Shown here piece after piece: positions 46,097 through 59,100 of a DNA stretch of 64,000 nt. The stretch is from Schoenoplectus triqueter (lineage: Eukaryota > Streptophyta > Magnoliopsida > Poales > Cyperaceae), in assembly GCA_964058805.1 (NCBI GenBank), contig CAXKVV010000114.1, positions 124,001 to 188,000 on the forward strand. The letters run 5' to 3'. Every line of letters starts with the position of its first letter. Within the stretch, counting starts at the first letter, position 1. The position numbers and the translations under genes were made by a program. A model generated the notes under the pieces. That model was given only the letters and a program-made list of their open reading frames with translations. It was not told the origin of the DNA and did no database searches.

Positions 46097-48482
46097 CATT
46101 ATACATGATCAACTTCAATCGCTATCTGGACGAAAAATATCAGAAAAAAAAACCCTGTTTGTGCGTAAACTATGTCAAAGTGCACGACAAACTATATATA
46201 TATTCTGATCCAAAATTCTAACTAAAGGAACCGTAATGTTACCATCCTACTTTGCCACGTCATTGGCTTCTTGATTGATTTATCATTTCTCAATTTTATC
46301 ACCTATGAGATAAGGCACACAACGTCAAGAAGTATATAAAACGAGGATAAATGAACAGTAATACAGTACAATGGGAATAACATGTTAACTCATCACATGC
46401 GAAGAGTCAAATCATTTTTTCTCTTTAAGAAAAAACACAGAGAAGGGAATCCTATACTTGTTAACAAACCTCAAAGCTAGACATTATTTTCCTTATTTCC
46501 TGCAAAACTGTTAGCTCTCGTGTGCCTTTGTGTGGGGACAGCATATCGAAATAGCTTGAAGGGCAAGTTTTGTAGCTAGACTGCCTAGACATGTAAAGGT
46601 TTCGGGGCAATTGAATTCAAGAGATTCCTAGATCAAAGGAACATGAGTTGTTTGGCGAGTTCTGATCTCTTTCTTTCATGGCGACTGATGGATGTTGCCT
46701 CTACATGTCACTTGCCTTGTTTTTTTCTCGTTTTCTTGAAAATTGCATCTTTCCATTTGTTTCTGATTTTTTTGAATAATTTTAGTAGTGCAAAAGCAAC
46801 TTGTTTTTAGAATATTGATATTTTGGAAGGTTGAAAAAGCACACTTTCCAATTCTATCATGACTGGAGAGGATCCAGACACTGCTTTTCTTCTTTTGGGT
46901 GAATTGATGGAGAGAGAACCCAAAAATATAGCTCCTATGATAACCTAGGAGCATCAATTTGGAGAGGGGAAAACATCAACCTAGTAGAATCTCTTGCTAT
47001 CTATAGCCTAAAAATATTTATCTAAGTGGACCAATTTCTGATCTCCAAAACTTGAATGTAGACAGAAATTTATTTTTCTGGTATTTTGCCCGTGGGCATT
47101 TATCTGGAATTGTTGTTATATGGTAAATATAGACATCTCTGTCGTCTCATTATATCAGTCAAACTCAGTTTGGCAAACGAGTGCTAACTTCTGTTTGTCT
47201 CATTAATTTTTTCAGTGTTGTAATTACAAAAATGAGGCATCATCTTGAATAATGAAAAGACAAGGAACCAGCTATCTATATATATAGTAACATGTGTACT
47301 CTATGAATACAAATTGAATTTGAATCAGCGTACCATCAATGAACAATCATTTAATCATTATTAAATGTTTCACCTAAACGTCTATATTGGGATTGAAATT
47401 CAATTCCATCTTCATAATCTCGCTCCTGAAGGCATCCTTATGAAAGAATATAAATGTTTCCTCTGAAGGTCCACAACTCCACATAGAAAGAAAGAACTAA
47501 AAAAAGTTTGAAAGAAAAAAAAATGAAGAAATAAAGACAACAATATCCTTCATCAAATTAAGATCCAATCTCATAATTATCTCTCTTCTAAAGATTCGAA
47601 TAAATAATTAAAAGAAAAGGGTGATGAATCCTAGCAACATGAAGTGCTGTACAACTAATATGGAAACTTTGTCACATCCATTTAATTTTTATGGCATCAA
47701 CCACTGATGCAATGTACAGTAATATGCCTGATGTCTGATGGTCGTCGGTATGGTTCTTCAGCGATATGGTCGGACCCAATGATATACTTGATGTCTTCAT
47801 ATTATTCACTTCTTACTTCTAGCAATATGCTCAACTTCAGAACTAAGCTTTTCATGCGTGCTCTCTAACTAGACCACTATTAAAATGTGCTCGTCAAAAT
47901 GTATAACTGTATATGAATTGTGACCTCTAGCCGCTTTATACTATGATACCTCACTTGGTTTATATATTTGTAATATAACACGCAACCAGTCCCCCCCCTT
48001 CAATTAGTTGGAAGGCCTATATACGTGAAAAATGTGCTTCATCGTCAAATTGCAGTTTGCAATGATGAAACAAAAGGATCTCATAGAACTTTTTCAGCAC
48101 AAGTCAATATATAGGTAGCCTGTCTTATGAAACGTCACTAAAAGCTTCCTCTTTAATTTCTTGTTTTTCAAAAAAAAAGTACCGTAAATTTCATTCTTGT
48201 CCCCTCTCCACCTTTTCAAACCCCTTGCTCCGAGATGGCGAGATGTATGTTTTAGAATGGCATTTCAAAATCTAATTAAGTGAAAAGCCTCATGGTTGCA
48301 TGCACTTTTGGTGCGACCCATACTTCTATCAGTTGTTGTCGGCAAAGATACCTAGACAATGAAATGGCAACAACCCATTTTCCCTTTTTTTTGGATCCTG
48401 CTTTTATTTTATTAATGCAGATTATACTCTGAATATTTTCTAAAATGGAAACGGAAAGTTAAACAGGGGACGAAGATAACAA
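46097..48482. other. Intergenic DNA, nothing supportable
   Basis: No TE ends, splice-supported ORFs or RNA genes could be recognised. A minus-strand ORF at 46676-46957 has no domain signature. Confidence 0.5.
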
Positions 48483-48877
48483 GACATTGTGAAAACGTTT
48501 ATATTTCGAGTTCAAATGTATACAACTCAAATTTTATCGTAATACGTCCGAAATTCAAAATTATCATTCTCATTAAATTTTTCATATCAAAATATTCAGT
48601 GATACAATAATTTGGGGTATTTTCAGTTTTTAAGTATTTATTTTGGATTTTTGAAAATCAGCACTAAAATAATAATAAAATATTAAATTATTGTTGCTGA
48701 TTTCTAAAAATCCAAAACAAATACTTAAAAAAGTCAAAATACCCCAAATTTTTGTATCCCTCAATATTTTGATATGAAGAATTTAATGAGAATGATAATT
48801 TTGAATTTCGGACGTGTTACGATAAAATTTGAGGCGTATGCACTTGAGCTCGAAATGCAAACGTTTTTACAATAGTC
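48483..48877. mobile_element. Foldback MITE FB1
   Basis: The arms gacattgtgaaaacgttt and aaacgtttttacaatagtc are inverted. The pairing continues inward (tcaaattttatcgtaa/ttacgataaaatttga, and then aatgataattttgaatttc/gaaattcaaaattatcatt) for about 190 bp per arm. A short asymmetric centre lies around 48670. A (CT)n tract follows directly. Confidence 0.8.
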
Positions 48878-48880
48878 TAA

Positions 48881-48921
<41 letters not shown>
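48881..48921. repeat. (CT)n(TA)n microsatellite between FB1 and FB2
   Basis: About ten CT units are followed by about ten TA units, filling the whole gap between the two foldback elements. Confidence 0.95.
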
Positions 48922-49297
48922 GGGTGGGGATCACTTGACAATTTTGGCAATTGACTCTTAGATAAATATCAAAATATTTTTTAAAATAAAAAAAAATTAT
49001 AGATGTGTTCTTCTATCTATAGATTGATGGTCATTCAAATTTCATGCAATTTCATTAGTTTAATACTTCATCAAAGACCGTTAATTTGAAATCATTGTAA
49101 ATTATATAAAATTTTGATAGTCTTTGATATAATATCAAATGATAATGAAATTATATGGAATTTAAATCACCATCAATATGTAAGTAGAATAATATATCTA
49201 TGATATTTTTTTTCTATTTTTAAGATATTTTTCATATTTATTTGAAGATCCATTGTTAAGATTGTCAAGATAAGCCATTGTCAAAGGACCCTCACCC
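48922..49297. mobile_element. Foldback MITE FB2
   Basis: The left arm gggtggggatcacttgacaa and the inverted right arm gggtgagggtcctttgacaa match. They continue through a ttgacaatctt/aagattgtcaa pairing and an atatttttaaaat-type region. (TA)n lies on both sides. The family matches FB0 at 4907-5270. Confidence 0.8.
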
Positions 49298-49323
49298 ATA
49301 TATATATATATATATATATATAT
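49298..49323. repeat. (TA)n microsatellite between FB2 and FB3
   Basis: About twelve TA units separate FB2 from FB3 with nothing else between them. Confidence 0.95.
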
Positions 49324-49775
49324 GAGTGGAGATACCGTGAGCTTAAGCTCACGGAGGCCTTCCGTGAGCTTAACTCAAAAAATATATCAAATCATTTCGA
49401 AATTTTAATTTATCATTCTCATTAAATTCTTTATATGAAAATCTCATGGGATGCAAAAATTTAGAGCGTTTTGAGCTTTTTAAGTCACCGTTTTTAATTT
49501 TTTAAAATGATGTTCAAGTATTGAATATATTATTATTATTATTAGAGCTGATTTTCAAAAATTAAAAACCACAACTTAAAAAGCTCAAAACACTCTAAAT
49601 TTTTGTATCCCGTGAGATTTTCATATAAAGAATTTAATGAGAATGATAAATTAAAATTTTGAAATGATTTGATATGTTTTTTGAGTTAAGCTCATGGAAG
49701 GCCTCCGTGATTCTGTGAGCTTAAGCTCACGGAAAGCCTCCGTGATTCCGTGAGCTTAAGCTCACGGTATCTCCA

Positions 49776-49778
<3 letters not shown>
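49324..49778. mobile_element. Foldback MITE FB3
   Basis: The outer ends gagtggagataccgtgag and, inverted, the same sequence form perfect termini. Arms of about 190 bp pair almost completely, with cgtgagcttaagctcacg palindromes near both ends (one at the left, two at the right). The centre is a short ATT tract. (TA)n lies on both sides, so it was inserted into TA repeats. Confidence 0.88.
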
Positions 49779-49865
<87 letters not shown>

Positions 49866-49876
49866 CGCGCGCGCGC
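49779..49876. repeat. (AT)n(GT)n(GC)n compound dinucleotide tract
   Basis: About 32 AT units, ten GT units and six GC units follow each other without interruption. The tract is alternating purine-pyrimidine throughout. Confidence 0.95.
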
Positions 49877-50275
49877 TAATGTGCTTTATAAAGCATAAAA
49901 TATTTCATACTTCACGCTTATATCTCATGTTTTAAAATTAACTGGATGATCCAAACCGTTAAATATGATCTTCATATATAAAATCTTCTTGGTGATCAAA
50001 TTTTACATTTTTTTTTGAATTTTTTTGCTATTTATTTAAAGGGATAGAAAATCATTGATATTGAATGGCTCAGATGACGTCAGATCCATGAATTTTGTAG
50101 CCCTTCAAAATAATAGTAAAAAAAAATATAAAAAATATAAAATTTGATCACCAAGAAGATTTTGATATGAAGATCATATTTAATGGTTTGAATAGTCCAT
50201 TTGAATTTTAAAACATAAGATATAAGCATGAAATATGAAATATTTTTATGCCTTATAAAGCACATTAGCACACCT
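49871..50275. mobile_element. Foldback MITE FB4
   Basis: The left arm gctaatgtgctttataaagc and the inverted right arm gctaatgtgctttataaggc match. Inner blocks gatgatccaaaccgttaaatatgatcttcatat and aaaatcttcttggtgatcaaatttta pair with their inverted copies at 50130-50210. An unpaired core of about 100 bp contains agatgacgtcagatc. A (TA)n tract follows at 50283-50299. Confidence 0.82.
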
Positions 50276-50299
50276 CTCTTTCTATATATATATATATAT

Positions 50300-52086
50300 C
50301 AAAGTATCGAATCTTAAAACATTTATTGACAAAATTTTTACTTTGAGAGAGAAATATATGAACTTCTTATGGTCATGTGATGATTCTTTTTGTGATATAT
50401 AAGCCAGATGATAAGTTAAAATTAATGTAATATCCGGAAAGCTAAATGCAATTGCTTAGAAGTTTTTTTTCTAACAAATTTGGTGATTTGAGTTTTGATA
50501 ATCAACAGATATATTATTGAAACTTTGATTTCTAATAGTTAAATAGAATAAATAAAGAGAAAAGTTTATTTTGAATAGGCGTGCTCTATTCTTGTCACAT
50601 TTCAATGATTTCATATATGGTAATGACTAGATATATGTAATGATGTAATATCATTGCAATAATTAATATTCTTCTCAAAAAAAAGTTTGTAATTAATTAA
50701 ATCACAACAATCCCATCACACATCTAGCAAATTAAAATCAGAGATAACAAATTCATAAGTATCTATGTTTCCCTGAATACAATGAAAGAATTCTTTTGAC
50801 GACTCTTCAATGCATTGGTCTTATGCGTTGATCTTGTCTGATCCATGCATCTACCAATTTACTGGTAAGTCAGTATGCACCTCTCAGGGCATGATCCCCT
50901 CTCCTCCGTCGAAGCAAGGCGCCATATATTTGAGCAGGGGATCGGCGCTGCAGATCTTGCTTGTTGGTTGGAGCCAGTTCTGGTTCTCTTCTTTTGGTTA
51001 TCGATCCTATTTGCACCCACTCTATGCTAAGTTTCCAAATAGAACTAATCAGCAATGTTCAAGTACTCAAGCCATAAGCCCATTGTTAATTGTTTATGAT
51101 TATATAATCATAAATATTGTATATAGTGTAAACAGGAATTGTTGTTTTCAAATATTTATTTTTGTGTACTACTGTCATGATTAGCTCCTGATTGATTAAT
51201 TGTTGACTGTGTTTGACTACTCAGTAAAAATATGACTCGCTGACTAATTAAGATTAATGATGGTTTAATTCGGATCAATATGATATCACCATGAATGGCA
51301 ACAAGGCGCCAATCATTATGTAATTTATTATGTTGTAATCCATAATTAATTAGAGAAGTCATATTTCAAGATTTAAAGTTAGAGACCTAGATCTCGCCAC
51401 AAGATTGATGTAGCTGTCAATAATTGCACTGGTATGGATTTTGGAAAGAGATTATGATATGTGGTACATGGAAAGATACAACAGAGAGAGGTGGTTCCTC
51501 CAAAGCCCAGCATTTGGTGCAGCCAGAGAAGTAAATGGCATCATGAGGCACTCTTCTTTTTCCATGCTACTAAACATGAGAAAAATGTTTCACATCATCT
51601 CCATTTTATCTAGAGAGAATTATATATGTCCCTTTAATGGCTAGACATTATGTCATTTACAGAGTACTGGTCCAGTGAATCAATTAAAGCAGAGAAAAAG
51701 ACAGCAATCATACAACAAAGGATTCCTTCTATGGAAACAAATGCTCGCTTTCTTCATGCTTGGAATAGTATTTTAAATTTTCATGCATTTTACCTTTTAT
51801 CAGAGTGGTGCTTTTGTCATCCAAATTTGTACCCCCACTAGCTCTCGATGAATCATCATGCATTATATTTGTAAAAAGCTGGTGATCGATTTAATCATTA
51901 TTTCAACTTTGAAATGGATTATTTAATCAATATGATCGACACATCTACTTTTCTTCTATCTGCATCTTGGTTGCCTTTGTTAAGTGTAAACTAACCACCA
52001 GGTCCACCACACCACAACGCAATATGTATTGTTTTTTAATCATTTTACTTGAATAATTGCATTGCATCAAATGAATTTTACTCGAA
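50300..52086. other. Intergenic DNA, nothing firmly supportable
   Basis: A GC-richer patch at about 50870-51010 carries a short agggg-atc/gatc-cccct pairing and an open frame (MHWSYALILSDP...), but matches no family I know. The ORF at 51441-51644 likewise lacks recognisable features. Confidence 0.45.
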
Positions 52087-52100
52087 TTCAAAAGTTAATT

Positions 52101-52328
52101 CTTTTTTTTGTGAGAAACAACCATGTTTTTTATATTTCATTGAAGTAGTAATTCAATTACATAAGAGTTTAAAGAAAATAAATATCACGAGATTTAAAAT
52201 TCTAGAAAGAAAATTAAAGAAATAAAAAATAAAAGGTCCAAAATAAGGTTAAAGAAAATTTACAAGCAGAATTATTACACTATCTATTAAACACTCTCTA
52301 TTGTGCAAGTACTTGTTCAACAACCACG
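52101..52328 (-). mobile_element. 5'-truncated LINE fragment
   Basis: A perfect 14-bp direct repeat ttcaaaagttaatt flanks the segment (52087-52100 and 52329-52342). The left border begins with a T run, a poly-A tail on the minus strand. It is followed by a tttcattgaagtagtaattcaattacataag segment, similar in style to the LINE 3' end at 25266-25330. The insert is only 228 bp, so it is a heavily truncated retrocopy. Confidence 0.7.
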
Positions 52329-52565
52329 TTCAAAAGTTAATTTATATTTGTACTACTTTGTTTTAGTAAAACTAATAGGCACATTTACCCCCCCCCCTCC
52401 AGAAAACAAAAATTAAATCCCACCCTAGCTTTATACATATATAAAGTTGATCCTGAATCTTTACAGTAAAAAACTATTTACTATAATTAATCAATTATAC
52501 GCTCATTCGGTAGCATTAATTTTCTGCCATTAGTTAATTTACAGAAAAAATACATCACACTAATT

Positions 52566-53062
52566 TAGGGCTGCAAACGAACTGACTTGTGTTTGAGTTT
52601 GATTTGAAATCTATTTCGAACTAGTTTGATTTGAAATAGATAGGCAGTTTCGAACTCAAACCATTGTTTGAAATTTGATTCATTAAATATTCGAACTGTT
52701 TGATTTGATTCGTAAATAATTTGAAATATAATTATTAGGTGAACAAATTCCACAATTCATATCAAAATAACAGAATTAAATATAAAAAATATCAATTTAA
52801 TATAAATTCATACAAAACTAAAAGTTCATTCAACAAAAAATAATAAATTTTATATAAATTCATACTACTCAAAATCTCAAACAATCAAATAATTAATACA
52901 AATTCAAACAAAAATAATTCGCGAACACATTTCGAATGAACTCACCATGGTTTGAGTTTGATTCGATATAATTTCGAATCGAATCAGTTTGATTTAAAAT
53001 TAATTTCGAACTAGAATCGAACACGAACGAACTACAAATTTCGAATATTTCTTGCAGCCCTA
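52566..53062. mobile_element. hAT-type MITE (497 bp)
   Basis: The left end is tagggctgcaaacgaactg and the inverted right end is tagggctgcaagaaatattcg-like. It is flanked by a perfect 8-bp duplication cactaatt (52558-52565 and 53063-53070). The interior carries repeated gtttgatttgaa/tttcgaac words near both ends. Confidence 0.88.
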
Positions 53063-53070
53063 CACTAATT

Positions 53071-54521
53071 ACTAAACTAATATTCATTTAATTTGTTTGG
53101 GAGAGATGTGGGGATACAAAATATTGGTTTTCCTCGAGGTGTACTGTAGATCCAAAAAGGCTTTGCCTTTTTATGATTCAATGGGTAGGTTTAAATATAT
53201 ATGAGAACACACTAAACCAACCTTTACTTAAGGAGGTTGGCTACACAACAAAACGTGCTAATTGGGACCTACCATTAACAATTCAACCTAACCTGAATCT
53301 GAAACTATTTAGCGTATTATGAAAATCAGTATATACTCGTTTGTCCATAAGTAATACGATATTAATTAATTCGTACATTTAGGGTCTGACTCATACTTAG
53401 GTTGATAGCAACTAGTCGTGGTTCACGGTATATAATGTCTGACTATTTATAAGTAATTTTTTTTTGTATTATTGGGTTCTGTAATTGAATTTATTCTGTA
53501 TGCCTGTCTTAGTTCAATCTATATATAGCGCTTCAATGTTAATAATTTAGGTAATGAGTTTCGTGGAAATAAGCAAATATTATGTGTAAGCTCATACTGT
53601 TCTTCCTTTTTTTATTGAGAAAAAATGTAACAAATTAGTGTTTATTTCTTAAATTAATTAACGAAGGAACATTACTTAAATGTTCAAAATGTAAAATTGG
53701 CGGATTAAGTAAATTGGAGGACAATTTTAAATTATTAATACTGAGATTTATGTAATTATTCATATTGTTCATGGGCTCCATCTCACTTCAACTATCTTTT
53801 TTCTCCAGATGACGACACTCTTGTAACTTTTTTCAACTATCAATATGTAATCGAATTATGATTCCGAATTGATTATATAATATTTTTATAACGCAATAAC
53901 AATCGGAGGATAACAATACTAGATATTTACCTAATTACCTTGGTGCAAGTGAAATTGTAGCATTGAACAAAGAAAATGAGTGGTGAAAAGTGTTGGAATA
54001 GTACATGGAACTTAGAAGGAGCATAGTTATCTGTCGGCAAGACAACTGTAATGGTGACCTCTCACCTACTCTTATTTACTGCTCTCTTTCTCTCTCTTAT
54101 TTCAAATTTTCTCTCTCCAAATTGGGGTATAGAGCATAAGACAGCCACTTTAGTACTTCCATTATTACCACGTTGTGTGTAATGGGTCCATGCAAGTTGC
54201 GACTTCTGAATACATGTACAATTTTTTTATCAAAAAGATGTAGATCTGTCTTCAAATTTTATTTTTTTGCAAATGTTATTTGATCACTAAATGTGATCAA
54301 TGTTTTACAGATGCATCAAAAAGAAAAAAAAGAAAAACATGATGTATATATACAAATTAAACAACTTTCGTTGCTCATCATAAAAGCTATGGCATATTAG
54401 GCTATTTAATTACACTATATGTTATATATACAGTTAATCCCATTTGGGCTAGAATTAACTCAGAAAAATTGTAATTATAAGAGTGATAAAAGTATATAAA
54501 TAATAATAAAATAAGAATTGT
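53071..54521. other. Intergenic DNA, nothing supportable
   Basis: AT-rich. A ctctctttctctctctt run near 54084-54120 resembles a plant leader or promoter Y-patch, but no coding sequence follows. Confidence 0.45.
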
Positions 54522-54881
54522 GTTATGGTGGTTACGGTGCTATACATAGCATAGATCATCTCATGCTATGAATTATTTTTTCTCTTTCATAATTAAAATG
54601 GATGATCTGAACCACTCAAAATGATTTTATATGAAAATCTAGAACAAATTTTATATCTTTTTAATTTTTTTACTATTTTTCTAAATAGTTAAAAAATCAC
54701 TCGATTTATTATCATGAGCAATCCAAAAGAAGTGATTTCTAATTAACTATAATATATTAAAAAAATTCTAAAAATATAAAATTTAACTATATTTTTATAT
54801 AAAAATCATTTTGAATGGTTTGAATCATCCATTTTTATTTTAAAAATAAAAAATGATCCATAACATGGGAGCGACCATAAT
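54522..54881. mobile_element. Foldback MITE FB5 (related to FB4)
   Basis: The arms gttatggtgg...gctatgaatta and taacatgggagcgaccataa are inverted and diverged at the tips. Inner blocks gatgatctgaaccactcaaaatgattttatat and atataaaaatcattttgaatggtttgaatcatc pair well and resemble those of FB4. No clear target duplication is visible. Confidence 0.65.
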
Positions 54882-55783
54882 ATGTATATTACCATAGTCT
54901 CATCATAAAACAAATGGGCTAAATTACGCAACAGATAATTAAGTGTAATATTGAATTGTGATTATAACTTAACAATTAATAATTAAAGCGTATGCTTGCG
55001 TGATAAATCGATGCTTGTCTATTTAGAATGTTTAGATATATATCACGGAATTGAATGAACCACTAATATGTTGCTATTAACGATTTCTTCTTTTTATACT
55101 GTGTTTCAGACATAATAATGATCCAAATTTGCCCTTACCTTGATAAGATAATTCCGTACCGGTTCTTTCATGATAGCACCCATGCAAACAAAAGATGGGC
55201 AGCGTGAGCATAATTATTACTTTTCAAATGTTAAGTTTCCTTTTTTTTCCTTTATTGCAGATTCTTTGTGCTTTGATTTACAGACGTTTGTGTGGTGAAA
55301 GTAACGGTTGAAATGCAGTGGCGGATATATATACTCCAAATGGGGTTCAATGTCCCCTATTTATTTATAAAAAAAATAGTACTTTCAATAAAAAAATTAT
55401 TTTATATAGTTGATTTTTATGTGTCCATATTAGTGAACCCATTCAATTTTATTTGAAATTACATTATTCAATCCCAATTTCTGAAAATTTCATGAAGTCT
55501 CATTGGCATTTAAGTACACTCATTATTTAGAGTTTTTTTTGTCTTCAATGAAGTAATAATTTCATCTCTTTTACCAAAAAAAGATAGCATTGAAATAAAA
55601 TATAAATAATTAAAAAATAAAAAATCACTTGTTCAGCCCTTTTATCATTAAAAAAAAAACTTGCATCAATGAAGTCTTTTAACCTCATGTAGCTTTGAAG
55701 CTACCTTGCGCTTTATTTCCTTGTCATCATCTTTTTTTTTTAAGGAAAGCTCGCAAGGGATGTACTTTTGAGAAAGACAACCC

Positions 55784-56133
55784 TAGCATGTCAATGGGTC
55801 TGATCGGGTTCAGATCGAATCATATTATTTTATTATTATTTTTATCCGATCCATGTAAAATAATTAAATATTTATTAAATATTTTAATATAATTTTAAGC
55901 AATAAAATATTAATTAATTTATATTTATTCTTAATTAGTATATTTAAGTTTTAATTAGTACTAAATCACAAAATTATTTCAAAAAATATAATTAATCGGG
56001 TGGGGTCGAGTTGATCCAAACCCGACCCAACCCGATTCAAGTAAAAAAAATTTAAATCCATACCCAACCCATTTATTTTCGAGTCATGTCGGGTCGGATT
56101 CGGATCAGATCGATTTAAGAATTGACACCCCTA
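55784..56133. mobile_element. hAT-type MITE (350 bp)
   Basis: The left end is tagcatgtcaatgggtctga and the inverted right end is taggggtgtcaattctt. It is flanked by a perfect 8-bp duplication gacaaccc (55776-55783 and 56134-56141). The interior has gggtcgggt/gacccaacccg words. It is closely related to the element at 7842-8160 by its tag-gtgtcaat end. Confidence 0.88.
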
Positions 56134-56141
56134 GACAACCC

Positions 56142-59100
56142 CAATAAAAAAATATTTGAGTTTATCAATATATTCTCTCCTTCATTTTCACACTTTTCAC
56201 AAGTTATTGCATAGGAGATAGCAAATAACATAAAAAATATTTAAAATAATGAATAATATTATTTAATATTTTTATTGTTAAGCCAATAAAATTATAATTT
56301 AGACTTTTATTGTGATTCTCAATTTCTAATCAGAACATTCAAGTCTTTTCTCTTGTATGATATAGCATTAATTATTAATTTGTATATGTAATCCTTAATT
56401 CAAATATATAAATTAGCCCCATTGCATTTCATGAATTCAATTGATTAATATTTCTTAAAATATGAAATTAGAACAAAATTGCGGCAATGTGAATATATTT
56501 GAATTATATCTTGAAAAAAATTAAATTCATGTTGTGAGATCAGCCTATGATTGAGATTAAGAATTATCCTATTTTATTATTTTTAATTGTCGAAATGAAT
56601 TTAAGTATTAACAAAACTAGAATTATTATGAACATATTTAAATACTTTTCAGTTATGCGGATGTAATATGAATACAAAATTTTATTTTATAATTTTCTCT
56701 TGATATTTTAATCACATATTGATGTGAATACACAATTTTATTTTAAATTTATGCTCGTGACTTCTTTATTTATAAATCGAAGATGCGTTATGCATGTAAA
56801 ATAATTGATGTATGATTTTTTTAAACTTAATATAATATTTTTATTTTAATAAAATAAATGAACCCCATAAAAAATATTTCTGGCTTCGCCACTTTCAACA
56901 AATGAGAGAATCTAAATAAAATATCTATCATTATATGTAGTTGAAATGTACTATGTTCATGCTGTTTCATTCATATTAGGTCATAAATTTGCCATAAGAT
57001 TTTTCTCATTAATATGTTGTCTGGATTTAGTAATTGAGTAATCAGGATCACATCAAAAGGGAGAAAAAAAACTTGCATTGGTTCCACCTCTTTTTAATTT
57101 CACGCAACTTTAAAATGCAAATAGGCCAACTTTGAAGCTAAGGGACCAATTTCATTTTAATGGATTAAAACGAACAAATTGCTGACATACCAACTAAAAG
57201 AGAAGAAAAGAGAAACGAGATCATCTGAATCATTTTATCATAAGGGGAGTTTTAATTAAAGGTGCCTCTGGACAAGGGAACAGCCTTCCACTTGACACAA
57301 AGCTGATCAAATCAGGACCACAGATTGCAAAATCCCACTACTGGGTCGGGTACAAAACTACAAATCATGCATTGATAAAATCCAAATTCACTCCAGACCA
57401 AATGGGTTACAAGTTACAACTTACATATCCTCCTTTTTCAGAGATTAAAGGTACTAGATCCTGCAAGTCAATATCATCACATCACCTGACAAAAATAACA
57501 CCAGAAATTTACTTTTCTAAAATTGATGATAAAGTTGAAAATTCCAACATTTAGAGGGGCTAATATGATAATTAAGAAACTGGTCACCTCCAATACCAAA
57601 ACTGGAGGGGGTTAATATAACCATCAGCCAACCTCCGGACATTCCTTCGTGGCGGGTCCCACTGGAAGGCCGTACAGAAGGTGGGCCCCACGAAAGGAAA
57701 ATATGTATAATGCCTTTACATTAAATGAAACGCGAGGGGGCCCCACGACCTGTGAAACGAACGAATCGAAGCAGCTAGGCATTGACCGGGGGCTTGTTCT
57801 GTAGCCTGTCTTTATTTTCTCAGGTGGAGCTCTCCATTTGGTGCCATCAGAGAGTCCTTTTATAATTTTCCCAAATAGCTTACCATTATTACAGTAGAAC
57901 ATTTTTTGCCCTGGTACTCTGTAAAAAAAATAATAATAAATAAATTGAAGTGCGAAGTTTATCAGAAAAGATCAACATGGCAGGAGAGTTACCCATGTAG
58001 TTATTGACGAAGATAAGAAAATTTTTGAGTTCGTTCAGTGTATTTATTTCGTCTTTTTTGTGGCAAAGACGTTGATGAAGTATGTATATTGGTATGTATA
58101 TTGATAAGGTTAATTTTTCAGAGTACGCAAGATTCAGTGTCTTTATTTTGTGATTTTTTTTAGTAAAAATGTATTATTAAGTTTGTAAGTTACATATAGA
58201 ACAATAATAACCTCATAAGTTTTGCATGAAAATATTTATTAGAAATATTTTGATCTTCCCAAATAGTCTGTAAATTTATAATTTTAAAATAATTACAATT
58301 TTAGAAATATATGAGATCGATTTTAAGAAAGACATGTTCATATAGCAAGGTCATTATATAATTAATTATATATAGATAACTTACATAGTCAAAACAGGAT
58401 TTTGTCCATCACACAATTAAGGCCATAGCGTGTTTGGTTTGCTTTATAGGAAAATAAGTGAATAATGCCATAAAAAGCAACATAATAGTCAAAATATTTT
58501 GACGTGTAATTGTTTAAGACGCTACAAAAATAACATAATAGTTATCTCTTTTTATTAACAACATAATAAAAACAAAACAACTGGTCAAATACCACAGTTT
58601 TGTCATGAAAAAGAATAACAAAATAGTTAACTAAGATCCAAGTAGATTTTTAAACACAAAAGAGAATGAAATGACAATGATATTTTGTTGTATTTACTGG
58701 ATTTGTTCGAACATACATAACAATATAAAAACTAAAAACCAAAAAAAGTAATTATTTACGATGCAAGTAGCTTTTTTAAAGTATAAGAGAATGAAATGAC
58801 AATGATATTTTGTTGTATTCATTGGTTTTGTTCTAACAGGAGTATAACTAATTTGAAATTGAATTGGACATATCCATTTCAAAAATGGAGAGTATAAAAT
58901 AATCAGAAGCACCCCCAAAAAGATGATTGCTACATCCGTATCGAGGTGACAGCGATAAGTGGGACCTGAAATCAATAGTGGATATAGGGGACCACCATCT
59001 GTACGGAACGATGATAATGGAGCGTCAGATCTGCATCAGACGGATGGTGGGGTCCGACTGTATCCGTTTATTGAATCATTACCTTTATTGACCTCTCGTT

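Noticed and set aside
50810..51184. 124-codon ORF and a GC-rich hairpin at 50870-51010, considered as a gene or microRNA precursor
   Set aside because: The pairing is only about 8 bp per arm, no known miRNA sequence is recognisable, and the protein has no domain.
57624..57902. Minus-strand ORF KLFGKIIKGLSDGTKW
   Set aside because: It is GC-richer than the surroundings but has no recognisable family or exon partners. It was left out of the gene list.
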